Source: an uncultured Oscillospiraceae bacterium
Lineage (GTDB): Bacteria > Bacillota > Clostridia > Oscillospirales > Acutalibacteraceae
Length of the DNA: 64,000 nt
Assembly (NCBI GenBank): GCA_900546265.1
Contig: URCA01000013.1
Coordinates: forward strand, 20,833 to 84,832
Reading direction: 5' to 3'
Part shown: one piece after another, positions 18,101 through 24,150 of the stretch
Position numbering within the stretch: the stretch's first letter is position 1
How the letters are laid out: every line of letters begins with the position of its first letter
Translations under genes and position numbers: made by a program
The notes under the pieces: model-generated
Told to the model about the DNA's origin: nothing
Databases searched by the model: none
What the model saw: only the letters and a program-made list of their open reading frames with translations

Positions 18101-18811
18101 CGCCGTCTGCTCGACACCACCTTTATTTTCTCGGGTCTCGGCGGCGAAACCGGGCCGGTGGTCATCGACAACATCTGGTCGGTCATCGACATGGGAGAGA
18201 ACAATAGGCTGTTCTCCTACAACGGGGCCGATACCTGGTATCTGAGCGAAAACCGCGAGGCGACCATTGCGGATCTGGAGGGCGGCGGCGGATTCGAAGA
18301 GGATAAGCTGCTCGATGAGCTGCCCGCCGCCACCATCCTCGACAAATTCATCCACGAACCGGCCTACGAGGACATCACCGCTCACAGCATCACCATGTCG
18401 TGGGATGCCCACGAGGACGCGGCGGCGTACCGGGTAGAGATTTACCAGTCGGTCGGCACGAGCGCCGGAATCAAATACAAACTCATCAGCGACAAGACGT
18501 TGGACGGGACATCCGCCACCATGGGCGGGCTGGATCCGCTGACTTGGTATTTTGCGGTTGTGCACGTGCTGGACGAGGAAGGCGGCATCACCGGCACGTA
18601 TCCGAACCTGTTTTTCCAGACGGCGGATGTCGAGGACAATCCGGATAACCCGGACGATCCGAACAACCCGGATAACCCGCATAATCCCGACCGGCCCGAG
18701 CCGAATCCGAACCCCGGCACCGGCGTCGCCGCCAGGGTTCTGCTGCCTGTCGCCATGCTGTCCGGCTCGCTCGGGCTGATACTCGTCAGCCGCCGGCGCC
18801 GGAGATCTTAA
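12122..18811 (+). CDS. Giant cell-wall protein: beta-sandwich repeats, two LamG domains, metallophosphoesterase, FN3, sorting tail
   Basis: The 2229-aa product starts with a signal peptide (MTKMKRYPRFLALLATLALLL). Three related beta-sandwich units of about 200 aa follow (roughly residues 35-235, 258-460, 480-690), each ending with a G-F-x-G-Y-V-x-L-P-F type block. Two LamG/concanavalin-like domains lie at about 714-935 and 940-1160. A calcineurin-like metallophosphoesterase occupies about 1225-1510, with SDPH, VSGDMTENG, LGNHDARG, a MHQ histidine and SGHTHNG, the full metal-ligand set. A FIVAR-like helical stretch (about 1515-1580), two more beta-sandwich units, an FN3 domain (about 2085-2170) and an NPDNPDD linker follow. 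The C-terminus is NPGTG, a hydrophobic helix and RRRRRS, a sortase-type signal. Likely a wall-anchored glycan-binding enzyme; the phosphoesterase substrate is unknown. Confidence 0.85.
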   Translation: MTKMKRYPRFLALLATLALLLNSVPLILQAAADNAAMTLRVLEDFTGLVPGGEVGSLTVDGVNKGTVAAAESPGALGGNALVMRSDAVVGWTGTEGWAGYTMNFAPGTTLAGADALLLYVKGLTVDAVKKVRFALTGTKAGGQTVTVTPKGWTKYDCLSLDSGTWGSLPETDDAQSLRVPGNFHGYIRLPLAKLTNGSGIESLTSLKLNIQDIGGANGTFLLGGIWAVTANASSTSTNVTLDGATESVSLIKADVEGLYLEVLENFQSKAIGSSWSVSDAGKATGSIVPGIGSVGGGNALRISSPEQTGWPYPYVSIPIGVSEDAQAESTGLMVYIRNIQHGSRINMYVRVKGTKDGATATAVPFPGTAFKLYNTQQNAWQDSGSTTNNNPLVQLPDEFEGYVYLPFSQLQKDGGPAKTAYTLDDITSIEIGAHNVGPAKGPVTIDNLYLVRQPGDFASNAVTLAGDEANPTTLYNPQAVLHLAVLEDYADEQPGADYGQMTVDGAPTGSLEVVRGLGDIASGNALKAGSGETASGIPYVDVPVNVTAAAKQAASGLMVYIREVNKAGGEAVNLHVRVHGTAGGQDVIARMFSWDTSYKAYDIRQKKWIGLAMNDGSYLCMPSGFEGYVYLPFRKMENADGSNNYKELAMDTISRVQYGLQDVGGANGSAVLGATYLVIYAGFLNTDAATVAGVHTAEHGSLNPSSSTIYDPVLHLDFDDATAQDKSGFGNHGAASDGVTYVEGIKGKAVHIDNTGVSWGGQAAQYVNFGTPDNLRFGEEDFSVSLWYRAGKTKPASGVLISNKDWFDSGISKGFSLVARDSGLNANIADGKTRLDLPGQGQGIASLNDANWHQVVLSVSREGNAVLYLDGQPVSTKAASALEGALDNGLFQLGRDTKGKGGLDKGDVDEIKVWRKALSATEVTAEYKAIMDYQQYKAPVLSVGFDGNLNDDSGNGYDGRAGGDGVEYIEGISGQGLFLHNRTSAGHLWGKPAVNWVDFTGSELNLGGGSFTVSGWYKANQATPVQGVLFTNKDASGNGFTVQVDTTRGLIANICAGGTTRYVPANGGGTGILDRAWHHVAFTVDRQGEAVLYLDGRAIFSTDVSTLAGDLPGGTFTIGRDNVSGKYGLDDANVDEVQVYRRALSAGEIAALQSDVQIRLKIRSYRENLAKITVDNYFYKQADLDAIIQALDTLEEEMDGKTIAEKQALLNAFDSRYNTFMEGPRPLFSFAAGSDPHLRETGANLDRFNQFLGDVKTALPDAKAVLVSGDMTENGSQAEFDAYWNALKKNTPEGTLVLSALGNHDARGPLSSTASMEQRWANAKKWYLDGLNTYLGTSYTDVYYHREIGGYDFITLNTENADKDMATVSQKQLIWFENQLKAIAAAKPGQPIFVQMHQALKGTHPLTDVETNTVGAASDALKAIIAKYPQVVYFSGHTHNGVGFSDIINDGKGVFIDLPSMEHNGRGNPSLTLAHYVSVYDGFIRLRVRDFASGQWLPEYERIIDMTVAGTVDKDDLRALYQKYMTMGQGRYSDETWAVYEAAFGEAHRVLNDRAATQAQVNDARKALQSAVDGLEVVPVDLAANKPAMDLTMLQDFGSLPAVTATDGDMTATLASGSRALDGKNTLVLGAETAKGSDKSYSVSMPAGRDISQQQGLLLYLKTPKHKDGERESRVSISLRLDTGKTIDWAGAVLSYLDSETQNWVPLTVPSNGLAGLPAGFEGYVKLLFSDLPAGKRGDIAASGALQALEFRCGNVGGDAFGSLRLGAVYGIVQETGGLTARIDGKDARFLVNGRKPDEDQQKLFAAAMKGETLLGFKGFEKGEDARARGLQKLYNVVDPDNITATFVDSPSGLTGGPALQIDAPQVRGFWETPGGILENVYYETYYPANTYIDNMQAFMFYIQTPDAHPAEPDDPFTTKVFFNLHTVNAAGVELWTNTGDWNRVYFLEKGSGEWQTLETDAGHVRLPVNTEGYVLAPLDQFKTNPIVKDMANRRLLDTTFIFSGLGGETGPVVIDNIWSVIDMGENNRLFSYNGADTWYLSENREATIADLEGGGGFEEDKLLDELPAATILDKFIHEPAYEDITAHSITMSWDAHEDAAAYRVEIYQSVGTSAGIKYKLISDKTLDGTSATMGGLDPLTWYFAVVHVLDEEGGITGTYPNLFFQTADVEDNPDNPDDPNNPDNPHNPDRPEPNPNPGTGVAARVLLPVAMLSGSLGLILVSRRRRRS

Positions 18812-18845
18812 GCGCCGCTGCTACCGGAAGGGTACGGAAAGGAAC

Positions 18846-20663
18846 ATGGATATGAAACGAAGCTTGGCCGCCCTTTGTTTGTGTTCGCTGTTCGTCGGGC
18901 TGGTTGGTTGCTCGCCGAAGCCCGCGACCAGCGGCCTGGTGTCGCAGCCCGGTGTCGTGTCGGGGGAAACCGCCAGTACGGGAGGAGGATTCACGATGGA
19001 ATCGACGAATTCCGGCCCGGGCGGCGCGGACAGCTCTGGGGAGCCGGGTCAGACAACCGGCAAGTCGGTGGGGGGAAGCGCCGCGACAGGCTCCGGCAGC
19101 ACAACGGCCGGAGCCGGCGGCCCCACCCGACCCTCCGCTTATGTGCCGGGCAGGCTAGACATCAAGCAGCGGACGCTGAAGGCCGGCGACGCTGGAATCG
19201 ACCAAAGGCTGCTGGAAAATCCCGATCGCGGCTTGAGGCTGGAAACCCGTCTGTCGGTTGACGGCGCCACGCCTAACAGTCAGCCCAACGCCATTGACGA
19301 TTTGCGCGACCAGCGCGACTTTTACCTGGAGGACTCCCCCCAGCTGGCCCAGGCGTACTTTTATCTGAGCGGGTATGCCGACACACCCACGCTGCCCGCC
19401 TCCGCGATCACCCGCATGCAGGAATTCTTCGATCAGGCCCGCAAGTGGAACATCAAGCTGCTGCTGCGGTTTGCCTATCAGTACGACCAGCAGAACGGCG
19501 GTACGGTCCGCCCCGGCGCCAAGGGAGAAGCGCGGCAATCGGTGATGAACAGCCACCTCGACCAGCTGAAGCCCCTGCTTGAGAAGAACAAGGACATTCT
19601 GCACGTGGTGCAGGTCGGCATGATCGGGGCGTGGGGCGAGTGGCACAGCTACAGCGACAGCGGCGACTACGCCATCGACGAGGCGGCCTTGGTGCGCAAG
19701 GTGCTGCAAACCGTCCCGGCGGGGGTGTTCGCCCAAATCCGCTTGCCGCAGTACAAGAACCTCATTCCCGCCGCCGACCCGCTGTATAAGCGCATCAGCT
19801 TTCATGATGACGCGGTGTTCGGCGTGTACCATCCCTGGAACAAGGAGCTCAGCCCGGGCAAGGAGCAGTATAAGCAGATCACCCGGGAGGCCGCGAACGC
19901 GCCGGTGGACGGGGAGATGTTCTGGGGCGGACAGATCAGCAGCGGCGGCACCCCGGTCAACGCCTTTGAAAGCGGCACGAAGGATGAGATCAAGCGTTGG
20001 AACGTCATCGGGCTGATGGCGGAGCAGCGCATGACCTCCTTCAGCCTGCGGCATTCCTATCGGGAGACCGATCATGGTTCCGGCAACGGGCCGTACGCGT
20101 ATTCCATGGAAAAATGGAAGCAGCGCCCGGTCACCAAGACCGAGCTGGATGGGATGGGCCTCTTCTATGCGCCGGGCTGGTTTGAAAAGGACGGCAAGGC
20201 TGTTTCCCGCAGCGCCTTCGAATATATGCGGGATTATCTCGGCTACAAGCTGGAGCTGCAGAAATTCTCGGCTGCCGGCGAGCTGAAAACGAACGGCAAG
20301 GTCAGCCTGTCCGTGCATCTGACCAATTATGGCTTTTCGGCGGCGTTTAATATCGAAAGCGGCTTTGCCGTCATCGACGACACGGGGAAGGTGCTGACGT
20401 CGGTCAAGGCGGGGACCCCCGCCTCCTGGCATTCCCGCGCGCCGGGCGCCGCGGCCGAGCGCAACAGCGGCGGTTTCCTCGGTTTTTCCGACAAAACCCG
20501 CCTGACCCACGAGGTCGGCGCCCAGCTGACCCTGCCGAAAAAGGCCGGGAACTATCATATCGCTTTTTATGCCAAGAGCACCAACGGGCGTTTCGTTCAC
20601 TTTGGCAACCAGATGAAAACCATCAACGGCTATCACGTATTAGAATCGGTATCCGTGGCCTAA
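18846..20663 (+). CDS. DUF4874/DUF4832-type lipoprotein
   Basis: A 605-aa lipoprotein: a signal peptide ends in the lipobox GLVGC, then comes a Gly/Ser/Thr-rich linker up to about residue 100. The folded part opens with NPDRGLRLETR and contains a TIM-barrel-like region with AYFYLSGYAD, KLLLRFAYQYD and GMIGAWGEWHS. It ends with a beta-sandwich (NYGFSAAFNIESGFAVIDD). This arrangement matches DUF4874 followed by DUF4832; the WGEWH block with acidic residues suggests a glycosidase-like fold, but activity is unproven. ATG 18852 (MKRSLAAL) fits the GGAAAGGA ribosome binding site better than ATG 18846, which is only about 3 bases from it. The catalytic half is closely related to the C-terminus of the 34413 gene. 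Confidence 0.8.
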   Translation: MDMKRSLAALCLCSLFVGLVGCSPKPATSGLVSQPGVVSGETASTGGGFTMESTNSGPGGADSSGEPGQTTGKSVGGSAATGSGSTTAGAGGPTRPSAYVPGRLDIKQRTLKAGDAGIDQRLLENPDRGLRLETRLSVDGATPNSQPNAIDDLRDQRDFYLEDSPQLAQAYFYLSGYADTPTLPASAITRMQEFFDQARKWNIKLLLRFAYQYDQQNGGTVRPGAKGEARQSVMNSHLDQLKPLLEKNKDILHVVQVGMIGAWGEWHSYSDSGDYAIDEAALVRKVLQTVPAGVFAQIRLPQYKNLIPAADPLYKRISFHDDAVFGVYHPWNKELSPGKEQYKQITREAANAPVDGEMFWGGQISSGGTPVNAFESGTKDEIKRWNVIGLMAEQRMTSFSLRHSYRETDHGSGNGPYAYSMEKWKQRPVTKTELDGMGLFYAPGWFEKDGKAVSRSAFEYMRDYLGYKLELQKFSAAGELKTNGKVSLSVHLTNYGFSAAFNIESGFAVIDDTGKVLTSVKAGTPASWHSRAPGAAAERNSGGFLGFSDKTRLTHEVGAQLTLPKKAGNYHIAFYAKSTNGRFVHFGNQMKTINGYHVLESVSVA

Positions 20664-20688
20664 TTGCTGTACGGAAAGGATGAGGGAC

Positions 20689-22188
20689 ATGTCAAAAGCA
20701 AAGCGTTTGGCGGCGCTGCTGCTCAGTGGTCTGCTGCTGATCGGGCCGGCGGGCTGTCACAAGGAACCGCAGAAGCCGGAGGGTAGCAGCGGCGCCACCA
20801 CCGCCGCCACGGCCGGCAGCGGCACCGATGTGAGCACCGACACCGATGCGAGCGGGGAGGCCACCGGCGGCGCGGACACAGGCACCACCTCGAAGCCGGG
20901 GATCATCCGGCCGGCCGGCACTACCAAGGGGCAGACGACAAAAAAGGCCGGTACCACGGCGCCTCCGAAGCCGATCGAAATCAAGGAGGACGTGCAGAAC
21001 GCCAAGTTCAAGAATCTCAAGGGCACCCTGAACATCGTGACCAGCCAGTCCAACCCATACGAGCCCCAGATCATCGCCGAATATGAAGCAAAATACGGCG
21101 TGAAGGTGGAGCAGAAGGTCATGGGCTGGGCCAGTTTCCAGTCGCAGCTTGCCAGCATGGTGCAGGCGGGGAATCCCCCCGACGTGGCCAGCATGACCGA
21201 TGCGACCTCCCTCAACTGGTGCTACGGCAATCTGGCGCAGCCGCTCAACAAATACCTCGATCTGAAATCTCCCACCTGGAATCTGGACGACATGAGCCAG
21301 TTCAAGATCGGAACTAACTATTACGGCATCCCGCTGTACGAATACAACGGGTTTATGATCTACTACAACAAGGCCCTTTTCAAAGCACAGAAGCAGCCCG
21401 ATCCCTATACCGAGTATTATCTCAAAGGCAACTGGACCTTCGAAACCTTCCGCAAGGTGGCCAAGGCCATGACCATTGTGGAGGGCGGCACGGTCAAGAC
21501 GCAGGGCTTTGCGACCTGGTATTTCCCGGTTTTTGTGCTGGCCAGCGGAGGAAGCATCCTCAAGGAGCAGAACCGCACCTATGTGTCGGATTTGCAGAAT
21601 CCGGCTACCGCCCGGGGTATGAACTTCCTGCGCGATCTGTATATGGATGGTTCGTTTGATTACCGGGTGCGGGGTTTCACCGAATTCGGTAACGGCAAGG
21701 CGGCCATGGTGGCGGAGCGGCCCCAGAACCTTATCGGCGACCACGACTACTACGCCTCCATGAAGGACAACATCGGCGTGGTGCCGTTCCCGAAAATGGA
21801 CAAGAATTCGAAGGCTTACGCGCCCGCGCTGATGACAGCCAATTTTGTGCCCAACAAGGCCCGCAACCCGCTGGCCGGCGTGGCATGGATTTATTACAAC
21901 CACCGCCGCGCCATCGACGGCGAGGCCAACGGCAACGCCTCCGTGCTGGAACAGCGCCGCCGCAGCGTATCGGACGAACATAAGAAAATTTTTGACGACT
22001 ACTTCAAGTCCGCCGTCAAGATCACCACCAAGCTGGAAGGCCTCACCGGCTGGAGCGACGAGCTGCGCGGGCAGTTTTGGGGCGAAATCCTCACCGAATC
22101 CCCGAGCAACTCGAAACCGGCCGAAGAAGCCATTGCCGGCATGGAAAACATCATCAAGACCCATCTGAAGCTGACGGTTGGCGGCTGA
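20689..22188 (+). CDS. Sugar ABC transporter substrate-binding lipoprotein (set A, copy 1)
   Basis: A 499-aa family-1 extracellular solute-binding protein. The signal peptide ends at PAGC (lipid-attached Cys), followed by a long Thr/Ala/Gly linker to about residue 100. The mature domain begins LNIVTSQSNPYEPQIIAEYEAKYGVKVE and has the family's PPDVASMTD, YGIPLYEYNGFMIYYNKALF and FVPNKA segments. I chose ATG 20689 because ATG 20680 abuts its own GGAAAGG site; AAAGGATGAGG suits 20689. It captures oligosaccharides at the cell surface for the two permeases that follow. No ATPase gene is nearby, so a shared MsmX/MsmK-type ATPase encoded elsewhere is presumed. Confidence 0.9.
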   Translation: MSKAKRLAALLLSGLLLIGPAGCHKEPQKPEGSSGATTAATAGSGTDVSTDTDASGEATGGADTGTTSKPGIIRPAGTTKGQTTKKAGTTAPPKPIEIKEDVQNAKFKNLKGTLNIVTSQSNPYEPQIIAEYEAKYGVKVEQKVMGWASFQSQLASMVQAGNPPDVASMTDATSLNWCYGNLAQPLNKYLDLKSPTWNLDDMSQFKIGTNYYGIPLYEYNGFMIYYNKALFKAQKQPDPYTEYYLKGNWTFETFRKVAKAMTIVEGGTVKTQGFATWYFPVFVLASGGSILKEQNRTYVSDLQNPATARGMNFLRDLYMDGSFDYRVRGFTEFGNGKAAMVAERPQNLIGDHDYYASMKDNIGVVPFPKMDKNSKAYAPALMTANFVPNKARNPLAGVAWIYYNHRRAIDGEANGNASVLEQRRRSVSDEHKKIFDDYFKSAVKITTKLEGLTGWSDELRGQFWGEILTESPSNSKPAEEAIAGMENIIKTHLKLTVGG

Positions 22189-22228
22189 CAGAGACAGCCG
22201 GCGGATATTGAACGGAGCAGGAAGGACG

Positions 22229-23158
22229 GTGATCCCCGTGGGTCAAAAATGCAAACGCCCCGTTACCAACGCCCGCCGGCGGGCGCGGGCCGGCCGCCTG
22301 TTCGTCCTGCCGTGGCTGATTGGCGCGCTCCTGTTTTTCGTTCAGCCGCTGGTGCAGGTGGTGCAGTATGCCTTTACTAACCTGCAGTTTTCGCCGGACG
22401 TGGGCATGGTGCTCGAGCCGTTAGACGGCCTGTTCGACAACTTCCGTTTCGCGTTCCTCGAGGACACCAATTTTCCCCGGCGGCTGGTGGATTCCCTGAC
22501 CTCCATGCTCTACCAGATTCCGGTTATCCTGCTGTTCAGCCTGTTCGTGGCCATTGTTCTGGGGCAGAAGTTCCGGGGGCGCGGCGTCATGCGCGCCATC
22601 TTTTTCCTGCCGGTCATCGTGACCTCCGGGGTGATAGCCACGGTTATCCGCACCAGCATGGCCGGTGTCACGCTCGGCGCGGGGGATTCCGCCGGGATTT
22701 TCAACGCGACGGTGCTGATGGATACGCTTGTGCGTTCGGGCATGCCCGACGGCCTGGTCAGCACCGTGGGCGGCATGGTGTCCAACGTGTCGGATCTTGT
22801 CTGGAAAAGCGGGGTGCAGATTCTGATTTTTCTCACGGGCATTTTGGCTATTCCAGAGTCGCATTACGACGTGGCCCGGGTGGAGGGCGCCACCGGGTGG
22901 GACACCTTCTGCAAGGTGGTGTTTCCCACCGTCGTCCCTTACATACTAGTGAACTTCGTGTACACCATGATCGATATCTTCGTCAGCTATGACAACGCCG
23001 TCATGCGCTGGATTTCCGACCTGACGCTGGGCATTCAGAAATCGTACGCGGCCGCCATGGCCCTGTCGTACTTTCTTATCATCATGGGCAGCATCGCGGT
23101 GATTTTGGGGCTTGTCACCCTGTTCACCCGCGCGCGTCGGAAGGGGGCGAGAGGATGA
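22229..23158 (+). CDS. Sugar ABC transporter permease A1 (copy 1)
   Basis: A 309-aa MalF-type permease with about six membrane helices. The first helix is FVLPWLIGALLFFVQPLVQV. The conserved segment LGQKFRGRGVMRAIFFLPVI is followed by an extracytoplasmic insertion of about 60 residues, and the EAA loop (YDVARVEGATGWDTFCKVVFP) lies near residues 210-232. GTG 22229 is used with GGAGCAGG 7 bases upstream; GTG 22238 is also possible, and the upstream ATG at 22178 would overlap the previous gene without a ribosome binding site. It overlaps permease A2 by 4 bases, so the two are translationally coupled. Its homologue is the permease at 47953-48888. Confidence 0.9.
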   Translation: MIPVGQKCKRPVTNARRRARAGRLFVLPWLIGALLFFVQPLVQVVQYAFTNLQFSPDVGMVLEPLDGLFDNFRFAFLEDTNFPRRLVDSLTSMLYQIPVILLFSLFVAIVLGQKFRGRGVMRAIFFLPVIVTSGVIATVIRTSMAGVTLGAGDSAGIFNATVLMDTLVRSGMPDGLVSTVGGMVSNVSDLVWKSGVQILIFLTGILAIPESHYDVARVEGATGWDTFCKVVFPTVVPYILVNFVYTMIDIFVSYDNAVMRWISDLTLGIQKSYAAAMALSYFLIIMGSIAVILGLVTLFTRARRKGARG

Positions 23159-24126
23159 AACGCACCGCGGAAGGACACTCCGGCCTCCCGTCCACCGCCT
23201 CGCCCCTGCCCTATCTGGGCGGTGCGGCGTGGAGCGCCGTGCGCTTCTTGTTTTTGCTGTGTATGGCGTTTATCATTCTCTATCCGCTGGTTTACATGCT
23301 GAGTCTGTCGATCCGCGAGGGACGGGACGTGTACGATATGTCGGTCGTGTGGATACCCAAGCACTACACGCTCGACAACTTTAAGACAGTTTTCGGTCCG
23401 CTGAATTTCGCCGAAGTGATGAAAAACAGCGGAATCCTCGCGGTCACCTGCACCGTGCTGTCGGTCTTCGTGTGCTCGCTGGCCGGCTACGGCTTCGCGC
23501 GCTTTCAGTTCCGCGAAAACCGGCTGCTGTTCCTTGTGGTCATCCTGACAATTTTGATTCCTCCTCAGCTGACGGGTCTTCCCAATTATGTGTTGTTCAG
23601 CTCCTTCGACTTTTTCGGCTTGTTCCGGGCGATTACGGGGCACGCAACGAATCTCAATCTGCTCAACAATATGGGTGTGATGATGCTGATGGCCGCGCTG
23701 GGGCAGGGGCTGCGGGCGGGCCTGTTCATCTTCATTTTCCGCCAGTATTACAAGGGCGTCCCGAACGAGCTGGAACAGGCGGCGGTGATCGACGGCTGCG
23801 GCTATACGGCGACCTACTTCCGCATCATGCTGCCGAACGCGGGCGGGCCCATCCGTATTTGTACGCTGTTCTCGCTGGTATGGTACTGGAGCGATTACTA
23901 CACGCTTTCCACCTACCTGCCCGATGTGCGGATCGTTTCCAGCGTGCTGGGCGACATGCGCAGCTCGCTGCAACACATTCTGGCGCAGGACGCCCTCGAT
24001 CCCTATAAAATCATCACGATTGAGCAGGCCGCCTGCATCGCCAGCGTCCTGCCGCTGCTCCTGCTCTTTCTCATCGTGCAGAAGACGTTTGCGCGCAGCG
24101 TGGAAACCACCGGCCTGGTCGGCTGA
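23155..24126 (+). CDS. Carbohydrate ABC transporter permease A2 (copy 1)
   Basis: A 323-aa MalG-type permease with six predicted helices. The EAA loop ELEQAAVIDGCGYTATYFRIMLP is near residues 205-228, and the C-terminal segment VQKTFARSVETTGLVG is typical of the family. It starts within the stop of permease A1 (ATGA overlap), preceded by GGGGGCGAGAGG. With A1 and the SBP upstream it forms the first complete importer minus ATPase. The counterpart in the second cluster is the permease at 46968-47939, which ends in the closely similar QKFFVQSIARSGIVG. Confidence 0.92.
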   Translation: MKRTAEGHSGLPSTASPLPYLGGAAWSAVRFLFLLCMAFIILYPLVYMLSLSIREGRDVYDMSVVWIPKHYTLDNFKTVFGPLNFAEVMKNSGILAVTCTVLSVFVCSLAGYGFARFQFRENRLLFLVVILTILIPPQLTGLPNYVLFSSFDFFGLFRAITGHATNLNLLNNMGVMMLMAALGQGLRAGLFIFIFRQYYKGVPNELEQAAVIDGCGYTATYFRIMLPNAGGPIRICTLFSLVWYWSDYYTLSTYLPDVRIVSSVLGDMRSSLQHILAQDALDPYKIITIEQAACIASVLPLLLLFLIVQKTFARSVETTGLVG

Positions 24127-24150
24127 GTACGGAAAGGAACGTGAGCAGAT

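Noticed and set aside
18630..18715. Short repeats of AACCCGGA/CCCGGATAA type that could suggest a repeat array.
   Set aside because: They are in frame and encode an NPDNPDD linker before the sorting tail; there are no spacers of CRISPR type.
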